64,000 nucleotides of DNA from Thozetella sp. PMI_491 (Eukaryota > Ascomycota > Sordariomycetes > Chaetosphaeriales > Chaetosphaeriaceae): the NCBI GenBank assembly GCA_021432635.1, contig MU270048.1:372001-436000 (forward strand), given 5' to 3'. The notes beneath the pieces are model-generated. The model searched no databases. It was not told where the DNA came from and saw only the letters and a list, made by a program, of their open reading frames with translations. The stretch's first letter is position 1, and every line of letters starts with the position of its first letter. The position numbers and the translations under genes are program-made. Positions 10,481-22,412 of the stretch are shown in pieces.

Positions 10481-13400
10481 CTTCTTATTACATCTCTATT
10501 TAAGTAGTGGGTCGCCGCTGCAATATTTCTGGTGTGTTTTGAGACATTAGCTCATTTTGAAGTCCGTGAAGTTTTAGAACACCGTCCTCAGAGCACTCGT
10601 TCCTAGGGCCCCTGGTGACAGGTCAGAGTTGCAGCGTGCCAACCACCGACCGTTCCTTCTATAGGAATGAAGAGGGCAGAAACCACCCCTTAATCAAACA
10701 ATCTGTTCTAAGATCGCAATAACTCCAAGACGATTGCAGCTAGCAAGGGCGCCGCGCGGTACACTAACAATTCTACAGAAGCAATGTTGGGACAAGCCAC
10801 AGGGACCCTTATAATAATCTTTGTGCGCCCAATAGGTTTGTTCCCCTAGTTACGATACAACTCCACTCTAAACACTTACAAAGTAAATATATTTTTGTTG
10901 TTCTTGAATGAAATAGTAGGACGGAATGATTCTAATACGAGGCTACCGTATTAGACCCTGAACGGCATGTTTACAGACCACCTCAGTAAAGATCCTGCGA
11001 GTCTTGAAATCATCCACTAGGAATCGAGAACTGCCGTCATGGCAGTAGGATCGGGCTTTCTCTCTGCCACAAATGACCTCTTTTTATTTATCTCTGATCA
11101 ATCCTGAAGTTGTCCTACCCTGCTACTCTATTTGAGATTTCATTCCTCAGATACTTGTAGTTTGCGGGCTATTATCGCAACTCACTGCTCGCCCCAAGCA
11201 ATCTTCGTAACCAGAGCCATATCCAAACTCGGCCCATCAACAGCACACGGTTTAATAATACCCTGTGTCGGAGAAACCAAGGGCGGCCTGTTACGTAGTT
11301 CAGCCGCACGAACCGAAGTCCGAGTTTCCAAAGCTGCAGGCAAGTTCCGAGTCGCTGCAACACTACACGCCCGGTACCTACATGCCTTCGGGTAGGCAAA
11401 GAAGACCTGCATCGCCGGCTAATATTCCGGCTATCCAAGCTACCGGGAATTGTATTTGTTCTCGTAGCTCTAACTGCTGCTGTACTCTCTTGAAGCTCTT
11501 TCTTCTCGATTGGGACCTCTGAGCTTGAGCGGAGCATATACTCCACGAACTGGTCATACGTTCGCATAATAGGCCCGTCTTACTCTTTCGGTCTTGGCCC
11601 GACTAGAACGGCTTATCAGTTGTAGCAATAGAAGGAATAGAAGGGGGTGCGCCACTGAAACGCCATCTACCAAATTTCCACCTGAAGAGATACTTGGTCG
11701 AGCTCAGCCGCTGCTCGCAGTCCAGGCGGCCTCGCCTACAGCTGCGAGCTGCAGCCTGCGAGCCGTGACGCAAGCGGCGCGCCCCAGGTCCAAGTTCTTG
11801 CATTGAGCAGGCATGCAATCCAAACTCGCTCAATGCGTCAGAAAGGAGGAAAGGCTCGGGAATTTCGGGACGTTGGGTCTGCCTAGCCCCGATTGGGACT
11901 TGCTCAGCGCCCTGGCGGTCTGACTCGAATGGTACATACGCGTAAGCAAGAAAGGGGACCCGACTCTATCACGAGCGTGAGTTCGCACCCTTTTAGGAAG
12001 ATCTGGGGCAGGGCCTCGTGAGTAGGGGAGCCATACCTGGTCATCATCCCTTAGAATCTCACCTATAGGGCTACCTGGCCCCGGTTTGCTCATCTCACGG
12101 GCCTGCTCCCTGTTCTCGACCCCGGTCATCCCCTTGGCTTTGCCACGGATCGGCATAGCTTAAATCGACGTGTTTGTGGGCCTGGTCGTATAGCCAGCTT
12201 AGTGAACGCCCTGCTTGCCATGTGAGCACCTCAGGGGTTGTGAACGGCATCAGTTGCATCACGGTGAATACGAAAGCACCCACCACGCTAAGCTACTTTG
12301 CTAGCTAGCGGAGGCAAGGGGTACGGTTTAGAAAGAGTGGAGGTATCTACAATAACTGAGTGTCACGTCACAGGCATTTCCTTAAGCTGAACTTCTTAAC
12401 GTTTCCACTACTGTTCTTCTTGTTGTAACCTTGCTGTGCATCTTACGCCGTCCAACTAGATTGGTGCAAGACAAGCCCAGGTGATCCTGCCGTATGAACA
12501 TCATTGCTTGGCGGTAGGAAATTGTCTGACCTATTTCAGGACTGATATGGTAACGGTTTCTTCAAGGGTTCCTCGCTTTTCGCATTCTAGAGATTCGCCA
12601 TATAGATACTGGATGCAGTAACGACTCTCCAGGTTGACGGGTAACACGGGATTCAGAAACAATAGTCTGCCACAGCCGCTCCCCGGAGAGGCAATTCTCT
12701 CGGTCCCTTATCTCTACCCGGTCCCGAGCACGCGGAAATCGGGCTGTACGACTCCAAGCATGGTGGAATTGCGGCAGCGCGGGCCGAGTCCAGGCTTTCA
12801 AGAAGCCGCCTAGGAGGATTCCCGCACTTGGCCGAGAGCAGTATGAATGCTGTGACACCGCGCGGCATGGCAGCGAGCCCTTTTATTGACTACTAGTTCC
12901 CATTGTAGTCTAGAAATAGACGGGTTACATTTCCGGCAGTTACTCTGCTCAGCTGAAGAGATATCTCCAGGTGGCCAGGCGAACCCGGTGGTTCTATCTG
13001 CCGATCCGGCACAGTTGCAGGAGAGCAAGACTGAGTCTCAATGGCTGTGCGGTCCCACCGCCCACCCGCCCCTCCACCCCCGGATTTGAGACATGGTGGC
13101 GTTCGCACGCCGTGGATGCATCCGCAGCCTTTGCGCTTGGATACCTGCCACTCACGGTTCCGGCATGAGAGGTGCAAATTATGATAGGCATCCAGCCGAT
13201 GCGTCCCAAGAGGCCATGGCGGGGAGGCAAGCCCCATGAGGCGACCCTGGAAGAGGAAGGGTTTTCTTAATCAAGAGAATCCTACCGGAACGGTGCGGAA
13301 TGCGGCGTGGTTAGGAACTACTGACTCCAGACTCTAGGTCTCAAGCTGTTTCATTGGAAAACCAAAAAGCACGCGGGAGTTTGTGTCGGCCGAGACAGGA

Positions 13401-13900
13401 CCCGGTTAAGTCGGCTATTACCACTTCATCCACAGCCCGCGCTTAAGGTGGTGGCGGACAACCGAGTGCGAGTGCCCAGCCTGGACGGCATAGAGTGCAA
13501 CTCCCCACATACCGCAGCATAGGTGCAGCTGGAGCCTGAGCCGTGTTTTCGCTCCTGCAATGCGCACTACAGAACCCGCAGCTATGTATAGGTGGGGAGC
13601 TAAGCTATGGGCGCTTCCCTGTTGAACTCCTAACCCTGGAATGCACCCACCCGTGGACAAGAATAGTAAACAGGCCCCTGGCAAGGCGGGAAGATAGGGG
13701 GCCAGGAAACGGGAGTGGGCGCCACGGGTCTTTCCGGCCCGACCGAACCGGTTTCCTCTACATAGTAGGTGACTTGCTCATAGACCGGGGCGTCCGAGAA
13801 GTCAGCGGTCGCAAGTAAGCACCGTATAAGGGACTATACGGTCCAACCACGCCGAAGCCAGAAATTGAGCTTCTAGGAAGCTTCCTGACTAGGATTCCAA
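10481..13900. other. Gene-poor spacer, middle part with AT-rich stretch
   Basis: About 10500-11130 is clearly richer in A and T than the flanks, as expected for old, mutated repeat DNA, but no domain is legible. Minus-strand frames at 11172-11567 and 11603-11833 vaguely recall retrotransposon gag proteins, too weakly to call. Nothing else was recognised. Confidence 0.4.
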
Positions 13901-16900
13901 CACCTGATTTTCTTCCTCTTTCTACATTCCATTTACTCATTACCTTCCCTTTGTGATTGACTTTCAGGTCACGAGCCGCTCGGGCGTAGCGGAAGGGCTG
14001 CTTGCGGGGACCAACGCCTCGCATGACCGCCTGTAGGCCGCCGAACCTTGTCCGAGCGAAGCAAGATTCTCAGCTCCTGGGCTTGTAGGGAGGGGTGGGG
14101 GGAGGCTGCCACGCAGTGGCTTACAGCACGAAAGGAGTGCGGCGAACATGGGTTGCGACCGTGTTACCGATACCTTGGCGTGGCTGTCAGCGCCCGCATC
14201 ACGAGAACGCCATGAGAGCTGGTCGGCCTGCGATCGGGCAGAAAGGACGAGGACTGGCGGGCCAGGATGCCAAGGAGCATGGGCTAGTCTGTCGCTTACA
14301 TCGTAAGAGAGATATCCTGAGCGGCCAAGTGGTGCAGAGGGGACTGGCGGGACTGGGGCTCGGAGGAGGGGAGGTAAGTAATAAACAAATCTCCTATTGG
14401 AGCGTCGCCGGCGGGGGGCGTGGGCGCCAACGATGCGCGGCCGTTTAGGTCGCTCTTTCCTGTTCTCTCCTGCAGAAGAGGATTTCGGACGCCTGCGGCT
14501 GGCCGAAGTGAGAGCAGAACTGCCGAGAGATTCAAGGACCAACGCTCATGGCGTCGTACCGTCGCATCGGGGGGGCTGCTGACGGCTCGCGGCAGCTCGG
14601 CCGGGGCGTTGTATTTTCTGGGCCGACGGCGGGGGGGAGCGCCGACGGGGGGCGACCAGCCGGGCGCGCCCAGTGGGGCTAGACGGGCCCCTGAGCACGA
14701 GCCTGCCGGTACCAGACTGGCCGCTGTTGCGGTTGGTGGTGGGGTGCACGTCAGCCCTGTTTGGCTCCTTCCATCTGCCGCGTCACTTGGTCGTCCCAAG
14801 TTTCCGGCCTGTACTTCCCACCCGCACCCCACTCGCACCTTCCGACGCCCACCGCAACGTCGTCCCTTCGTCGCTTCTCAACTTTCTTCCGACGTCCAGC
14901 CAGCTAGGCCAAGGACTAAGCCTGCGAGCGTCAGGTCGTCGACGCAGGATCTCACACCTCCACCAAGCACTGCTCTCCTCCCACCAATCGTGCTATCTCT
15001 TTTCCTTGGTCGTCCTACGTTTGCATCCCCTGCTTCACCGCACTATTGGCGTCCTGGTTGGTCTGCTGCAGCCGGTGTCCTGATCCTGGCTCCTCTCACC
15101 GCACCAGGCCGTCTTAGGCCGCGTCTTTCATAGCCTGACCTCATCCGTCGAGGTCTCGACATTTCGCCGAAGTCCTGTCGGCCACCCCTCCGCTACGGAC
15201 CGCCGGTGGTTCTCAAGGACCCGATGAGCCTCGCCGAGCTGCCTCGCTCATAGAAACCTGCTGGCTTCGGAGCCTGGCCGTACAAGCTAGCTTCTAAGGT
15301 GACTCCAACACACCAATGCTAACCGCTTCAGTGCCGCAGCAATGCAGTTCTGCGTGCCTTGTGAGGGGATGCCTGTCCAGCCTTCCCGCTCCTTGATCAT
15401 GCATTTTTATTTTATTTCGCCTTCCGCGTCCCTTCAGACAGGGGGATCGCGCTTGGGGCTCCCCGGCCCAGATCACCAATCGCCTTCCTTCCAAGTCTTC
15501 CAACTAGGGTAGGTAGTGTTATACTATGTAGGGTTCGCTGTCGCTGCAGGGGGCCAGTCAAAGGGTCTGGCCGCCCACCATACTACTGCCACGTTTTTAG
15601 TCGTGTGCTGCGGTCCAATCTGTTCTGCCAATACAGAGGGCTGAATTATGCTAGTTCGACACCAAGTCGACCTTCCACTGTCGTCCCATCTCCTTAGCAT
15701 AGCGCTCTGGCTGAGGTGCTGAACAGTGGTCGATTCCGTTGTGGCCTTTTTTTAATCCTCTCGCTCCGCGTGTACATGATAGGCGCGGAAACAACTGGAA
15801 ACGATATGCGATACCACCGCGGGAGGGACTGCAACCCACGAACCTACGGCGCTGCCAAGCCAAGGTATCACAGCCTCCGTGGTCTGTGCTCCACTGCTGC
15901 TCGTATTTCCCACGTCTTCCGTATCCCATGGTTCTCTCTGACGACTGGGCTGCAGCAAATCACCAGCATGGGCGTCAGCTCGGAGTTTGCCAGATCGTGG
16001 AGAGCACTGTTCTGGCCCTGGTTCGGGGTCTGCGCGGGACTTCACGGGCAGTGCTGACCACCCGAGCGTCTTGCTCTTCTGCTAGACTGGCCAGGTCCTA
16101 CACGAAGTGCATACTCTTCTGATGATTCGTTCTGTTCCTGGGCGATGCATTGCAAACACTGCTTGGGGGCCATTCCGCGGCACGTGAGATGGCGCGTTGT
16201 TAATGGTGAACTGCCCTACCCAGCGGCTCTACCCTGAGTTCTGGAGATGTGCCATGCGCCCAAACCTGGTAGACTGTTCTTTCATCCCGCTCCATCTGTT
16301 GGATCGATCAACGGTTCTGGTACAAACCCCGCCACAGCCGCTGCCGCTGTGCTTTCTCCCAAGGACCCCGGTCTTGCACGGTTCTCGTGAGAAGCACAAC
16401 TTCTTGACCCTAAAGGCAGGACTGTGACCTCCCTTGAACACAACCCCCGGGGTGGGTATTATCGACGTGCGTAACCTTACCCCCTGACCTAGGTCTCCTC
16501 GTCGTTATGTGCAGCGCGTGGAGACTTCCGAGCTACCGTGCCTTGCCCCTCCACTCTTCGCCTCCGGGCTTCCTTCCACCACACTTGCCCGTTGCAGCCC
16601 CCTACGCCGCCACCTACATGATTCTTGGAAAGGGCAAGGGGGCTGCAGAAACTATTGATGACAAGATGGTGTCGAGTGACCCCCCTGGACATAGACGTGA
16701 CGAGTTTCCGAAGGCTGGGCATGGCTACTTTGGGACGCCTCCCCTGCCGCCCCCGGTAGCATGTCTTCGGCGCCTTCACGATGTCAACAGGATCCCCCGC
16801 TAGGCGTTCTTAGCCACGTCGTCATGGCTGCCCATGACCTGCCTCCTCTCATTAAACTATCCGCATGTTTCAATGCACCGTCCTGGCGCTGCGGCCACCA

Positions 16901-17035
16901 AGTGGAACACACCACCATCGCGGACAAGCGTCAGCTGAAGTAGCAGTTCTCCGCTTTGGAGTCAACCTACGACGGTACTCGGACGTCTGTGGACGAGGGT
17001 ACTCGCCCGAACACGAGTGGGACCTCGTGTCAAGA
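13901..17035. other. Gene-poor spacer, last part up to the laccase promoter
   Basis: GC-rich open frames at 13964-15133 on both strands are proline, arginine and serine rich with no family resemblance. They look like composition artefacts. The stretch 15.1-16.9 kb has only short frames. The region just before 17036 must hold the laccase promoter. Confidence 0.4.
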
Positions 17036-17041
17036 TATAAA
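17036..17041 (+). promoter_or_regulatory. TATA box of the laccase gene
   Basis: TATAAA lies 150 bp upstream of the laccase start codon, followed by pyrimidine-rich DNA up to the ATG, the usual layout of a strongly expressed fungal promoter. The role is inferred from position. Confidence 0.5.
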
Positions 17042-17190
17042 GACCTAGAGTGTCGACATCAACCGAACCACTCCCCTTATCAGACACACACCGGTCTGGC
17101 TACACTGCCTCTACTTTTGTTCACTTCCGTTTGCTCCAAGCTTCTGAGCATTCCAATCTCAGGAGTCATCTGCTCCTGAACTTGGACACC

Positions 17191-19276
17191 ATGAAGCAGT
17201 CTCTAGTCTCCTTGTTTTCCTGTGTGACGGGGGCCCTTGCCGTCTCCCTCTCCTTTGGCGAACCAGAGGCAAACCTCTTTGCCTCTATCCAACCTCGCCA
17301 GGCGTCGTGTGAGAACGGCCCGGACTCCCGGCAGTGCTGGGGTGACTACAGCATTGACACGAACTACTATGATACTATCCCTGATGGCCAGGACGTCGAA
17401 GTGTGGCTCTCGGTCGAGCAAGGCCCTTGTGCTCCCGATGGATACAATCGCACCTGCATGACCTTCAACGGCACAATTCCAGGCCCGACCATCTACGCCA
17501 GCTGGGGAGATACCCTGATTATCCACGTGACGAACAATATGGTCAACCAAGGAACAGCCATCCACTGGCACGGCCTGCGGCAGCTCAACAGCTTTGTTCA
17601 GGATGGCGTTCCCGGTGTCACTCAGTGTCCCATTGGTCCTCGTCAGGGTGATGCCACCCAAGGAGAAACCCTCACATACCGATTCAGGGTCACCCAGTAC
17701 GGATCGGTGCGTAATCCATGAGTGGCCTTTTCTTATGTCGATACTGGTGCTAATGTACTATTCCGTAGACTTGGTATCACAGTCATCAGACTCTTCAATA
17801 CCCAGAGGGCTTGTTTGGCGGCTTGGTCCTCAGAGGACCCGCCACAGCCAACTACACTGATGACCTCGGCGTGCTCTTCCTCCAGGATTGGTCGCACACC
17901 TCGGCCTTCACCCTCTGGAACGCTACGACTCTGTCGCCCAAAGAAGGCATCCCGCCTCTCAATGGGCTGGAGAGCACCCTCATCAACGGTACCAACACTT
18001 TCAGCTGCACTGGAAGCACCGACCCGAACTGCCTTGGCACCGGCACGAAGTTCGAGACTGTGTTCCAGACTGGAAACAAATACCTTCTTCGACTCATCAA
18101 CCCTTCCATCGATGCGCAATTCCAGTTCAGTATTGATGGGCATAACCTAACCGTTATCGCCACCGACCTCGTCCCTATTGAGCCGTTCGTGACAGATAGT
18201 ATCCTCGTCAGCATCGGTCAACGCTGTAAGCTACAGTTCTCTCTATTTTTGCCCAAGCATCCAACCCCAAGCCTCCCTTGTATCAGTCTTTTTTTCTGGC
18301 TGCCCTTAAATACGGTTTTCGTTAACTAGGTACCCTTAGACGACGTTATTGTAGAGGCCAATGCCTCGCCCGGGGACTACTGGATCCGCGGCGGCTGGGT
18401 TGGCGCATGTGCCCCCAACCAACATCCTACTGATGCCACCGGCATCCTTCGTTATGATGCCACTAGCACCAATGACCCAACTACATCAAGCACCGTCTCT
18501 CCCGCCACCACCTGCCTCGACGAGCCCTCAGAGAGCCTTGTGCCGCATCTGAAGCTCGACGTGACCAACATTGTCACGACCGATGACGCAAACCTCACGT
18601 CTAGCGGCATTGCAACCCCCCAATTCCACTGGATCCTCGGCAACAGCAACCTAGAGATCGACTGGGAGAACCCGACGGTGGAGTACATCATCAGCGGTAA
18701 CACGAGCTTCCCTAGCGACTACAATGTAGTCACCGTCGATGTGAGTAGAGGCCTTAACAGCTCTTGCGCTTCCCTTGCACTAATTCCACGGGACAGAAAA
18801 CCGCAACTACGGGTGATCAGTGGGCTGTGCTAGTTATCGAAGACAGGTCTGGCTTTAAGTAAGCCTGCCTATACCCAGCCGGTACTTATTCTAGCAGCAT
18901 CGCTGACAACCTCGCTAGTCTCGCTCACCCCGTCCACCTTCACGGCCATGATTTCTGGGTACTCGCCCAGACCACGGCTGTATATGACCCCACCGTTCCA
19001 TTCAACCTGACCAACACCTTGACGCGCCGAGACGTCGCCATGCTCCCTGGCGGTGGACACCTTGCCTTTGCCTTCAAGCTGGACAACCCAGGTGCCTGGC
19101 TGGTCCATTGCCACATCGCGTGGCACGCCAGCCAAGGCCTTGGGCTCGAATTTCTCGAGAGCCCTGGCTCAATTAGCATTAGCAGCGGCGACCAGCAGCA
19201 GATCAACCAGACGTGCACCGACTGGGTGACCAAGTACATGAACACCACCTGGCCTCGGGATGACTCGGGTATATAA
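17191..19276 (+). CDS. Secreted laccase (multicopper oxidase, ascomycete type)
   Basis: Laccase oxidises phenols and related aromatics with O2 outside the cell. The model is 597 residues in five exons: 17191-17706, 17769-18225, 18340-18740, 18797-18858, 18919-19276. ATG 17191 begins a signal peptide (MKQSLVSLFSCVTGALAVSL). All four copper motifs are present: HWHGLRQ, TWYHSHQ (across intron 1), HPVHLHGHDF and HCHIAWHASQGLGLEF. The axial position of the type 1 copper, ten residues after the Cys, is Leu. The protein ends exactly in DSGI, the C-terminal plug typical of ascomycete laccases, without the usual trailing propeptide. Intron 4 (18859-18918) is placed so that the joined sequence reads GFNLAHPVHLHGHD; a nearer AG at 18894 would leave a 36-nt intron. 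It is convergent with the FMN monooxygenase to its right. Many N-glycosylation sequons fit secretion. Confidence 0.93.
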
Positions 19277-19959
19277 CTGCACTCAAGGTTTGCAGTGTAC
19301 TTGTAACATTGATTTTCACACCCTTTTGATCGCCAAGACAGAAGACGTGGCTTTGGAGAGGGTCCTCGGGCCTCGCTACCAAGGTGATGTCGGTCGGGCC
19401 TCATCACGCCATGTCCTTTTCTGGCTTGGATACTCAACTTGTTCCTTTCGGCATTCCACTAGGAAGGGTTATAGACGGTTGCATCTACACCAAAGGTTCT
19501 TAATTCGCTGTACATATTAGCCGGCCGAATTTGAGTATATCGCACATCCTGTCTACTGTCGAGGATGTCCTGGATGTCAAGGTTGCCCCTCACGTGAGCC
19601 AATTCTTTCGAGCGACCTCGCACTGGTGATAAATGCTCTCTCAACTACTGGGTTATGTCGTCCATAACCTATCAGTCAAGTCGAGGTGACTTAGCGTCTA
19701 TCGGGATCCCTGTCTGCGCTGATTGCTTATTTCGCCGTTGAGATGTCGTCGATCTCGAAGCCTGTCCGACTCTGTGCCGGTGACAAGACGGGATCTGACT
19801 TTCAGTCGCCCCGCGGCGAGACCCTCTTATATACAAATTTGAGGGCTGTGTTCGTGAACAGTAGAGAAATTTTGAGCAATTTTCTAACAACACCATCCAA
19901 TCAGCTGACGAGTAGCCAAGCGCACCAACAGGGTGCCCACGTCCGGCTGACTGTCTTAT
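19277..19959. other. Convergent spacer, laccase to FMN monooxygenase
   Basis: This spacer holds the 3' flanks of the two convergent genes. I see no further gene in it. Confidence 0.5.
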
Positions 19960-21827
19960 TCAGTGCAACTTCTGTCTCTTGGCCCTTCCATTCTCTTTCG
20001 GCTCCTCTGTTTCTGGAATCTTGGCCTCGGCAGCCGGGACTCCAGCCTTCCATCGGTACGTCTCAGCCACATGATCTTCCGGGGGATACCGCTGGCCGTC
20101 CTTTCCGTAGAAGTTCTCGCGGTAGGTACCACCGGGCACGGCATAGTCGTCCCAGAAGAGCCCCCGCCGGCGCAATTCGGGGACCAGCAGCTCGATGGTA
20201 TCCTTGAAGGACTGAGGGAAGAGGGCGTAGGCAAAGTTGAAGCCATCCACGTCTGCCACGTCGACCCATTCCTGGAGCTTATCCGCCACCTGGGCCGCAG
20301 TGCCCACTAGGCAAGGGCCGTTGCCGCCGAGAGCTACATGTTCGGCGACTGTGTGCTTGGTCCACTTGGAGTTCTCCGGAGCAAAGCGCGCGTAGCCCTC
20401 CACCGTTGATCTTGCCGCGGGTTAACTTGATGGTTATGAGAGTAGGGTACGCCACGTAAATCTCACCTTACGGCATTGCTCTCCACGTGCCGCAGCTCCT
20501 CATCGTCTCCATATTTGCTTAGGTCTATGCCTGTCCACCCACCAAATAACGTGGCTCCTCCTTCGTTAGAGGCATACTTGCGGTACTCCCGGAGCTTCGC
20601 GCGAGCCCCTTCTTCGGTGCGGCCGAGAACCGGCGTCACCAGCGCCAGCACCTTGATCTTGCTGGCGTCCCGGCCAAACTTGTCGCGCGCCGTCTGGCGT
20701 ACTTCGGCAATGTTCTTGGCTACAACAGCCGGTGCGTGCGCAGATACGAAGATGGCCTCGGCGTGTTGCGCCGCGAAGAGCTTTCCCGACTTAGAGGTGC
20801 CTGCTTGAAGGAGCAACGGCGTTCGCTGCGGGCTGGGGTGAACGATGTGCGGCCCCGGCACGTTGAAAAATTGCCCCTGATGGTCGATGCGCCGTACCAG
20901 CTCGGGCTCCGTGAAGACACCTCGCTCTCGGTCTAGTCGCACAGCATCGTCGCGCCAAGAGGACTGGAATAGCTTGTACATGACGGTCATGTACTCTTCT
21001 GCTTGTCGATACCGGTCGTCATGCTGGCTGTTTCGTTAATTCTTTTCTCTTAGTAGCCGCCAGTCAGCAAGACTTGAACAGACATACAGCTGGTTGAGTG
21101 GCCAGGCCCATGTTTCGTGCCGCAGAATCTAGGTAACTGGTTACGATCTGGTACGGCGTCAGTCCTTCGCCCAGATCCTCCAGTACCCCAGTCTCAGGTA
21201 ACCATCAGCCGCCAAAAAGGGGTTCTCACGTTCCATCCAAGCCTTTGACACCAATTAGCCTCAGAGTCATCATGGGGTCAAGAGGTGCCTTGTATGCTCA
21301 CCTTCCTTTGGTGAAATGATCTACGGTGGAAAGCCGCCTTGCCAGATGGTATGGCTCCTCATAGGTAGTCGAGATAGTCACTCCGAAGCCAAGACTCTTA
21401 GTGGCCGCAGCCATAGCCGTGACAATAGAGAGCGGCTCGAGAACTGGCCATTGTGAGGCGGTGATGATGGCAGGATCCAAGGATTGCTTGTACACATCAT
21501 ATCCTCCTTCATGAGGCATCATATGTAAGCGAAGCCATCTCGCTCTCTGTGAAAGCTATTGACAACTTACCAAGCACATCAGCAATGAAAATGCCGTGAA
21601 ATTTGGCTTCCTCCAGCAGCTTGGCCAACTCTACCCAATGATCGAGTCGGTCGAACTGCCAGGACTCATCGTCCGGGTGCCTCCATAGCCCAGGAGACTG
21701 GTGGCCGCTGCCTATACTCAGATCAGTCAACATCTATGACCAATGCACTCGACCACTTACACATCTCAACAAAGGCATTAAGGACTAGGCTCTTTTTGGC
21801 CCTGGGTGCAGTGGTCGTTGTAGCCAT
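19960..21827 (-). CDS. FMN-dependent monooxygenase, NtaA/SnaA/DszA (luciferase-like) family
   Basis: These two-component enzymes use reduced FMN from a separate reductase to oxidise substrates such as nitrilotriacetate or dibenzothiophene sulfone. The 497-residue model has seven exons: 21827-21761, 21711-21571, 21506-21302, 21242-21230, 21147-21088, 21023-20467, 20410-19960. Family landmarks appear in order: LNAFVEMCSGHQSPGLW, then WVELAKLLEEAKFHGIFIAD, then LGFGVTISTTYEEPYHLARR, then HFTKGRLGWNIVTSYLDSA, then LQAGTSKSGKLFAAQHAEAI, and a long C-terminal region with WVDVADVDGFNFAY. Exon 4 is only 13 nt long but is required to read GRLGWN. The C-terminus is basic (KRQKLH). No flavin reductase is encoded nearby, so a general cellular one would have to supply FMNH2. 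It shares strand with the transporter and Baeyer-Villiger genes upstream of it. Confidence 0.9.
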
Positions 21828-22412
21828 GGCTCTTCAAAGGAAGTAAACGGGAAGACGGCTTGCCTTCCTCACTTTCTGACCAGTCTGGCTTTGGTGCTTC
21901 TATGAGATATGTTCTTCGAAATCGGTACGTCACCGAGCTAGCCTCCGATGCATCGGAAACCGACGAACGGTCGCGCGGGACGCGCTATGCGGGGCCGGCC
22001 CATGCCGATTGCGTGATTGAGGCCGAGTATGGCCAATACCCCAATGTGAAGCTCCGAGTGGCTCACCGAAGGGCCCAGGACGCGAGAATGACATTCTTTA
22101 TGGGTCCCAAGCTCTCGGAGAGCATATTGTCATACCAGAGTTGAGGGGTTGGTTGCACGGCATAGATTAGGGGAGCCTCTCGCGCCTAGTTCTCACCGCG
22201 AGACGCACGCAGGGACGCCAAGCTCGAGACGCATGGATCCCGAGGCTGTTATTGAGAGCAAACAAATCTTGCAGGGTGGATCTTCGGCGCAATTTTGTCA
22301 GGTATAGTGTGTAATTGAAGTCATCAATGTGGACCAAGACCTGTGGTCGTAGACCCTTGACAACATCGCCCTTCTACATAGGTCCTAGTCTATTGCTCTA
22401 GATCAGCGCTCA
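21828..22412. other. Promoter region of the FMN monooxygenase / 3' flank of UNC93-like gene
   Basis: No gene is supported here. The open frame at 21860-22144 on the plus strand has no homology I recognise. Confidence 0.45.

Noticed and set aside
11172-11833. Minus-strand frames resembling retrotransposon gag
   Set aside because: Only a vague similarity in one short segment, no zinc knuckle, protease, reverse transcriptase or LTRs nearby.
14420-15133. 237-residue open frame
   Set aside because: Composition is Pro/Arg/Ser/Ala-rich as expected from GC-rich non-coding DNA; no motif, and overlapping frames of equal quality exist on both strands.
15805-15900. Possible tRNA on the minus strand around GTGGGTTGCAGTCCC
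   Set aside because: The T-loop is wrong (TTGCA instead of TTCRA) and the arms do not fold into a cloverleaf.
18859-18894. 36-nt intron in the laccase gene
   Set aside because: Too short for a fungal intron; the AG at 18918 gives a 60-nt intron with a CTGAC branch site and a better match to the family (GFNLAHPVHLHGHD).
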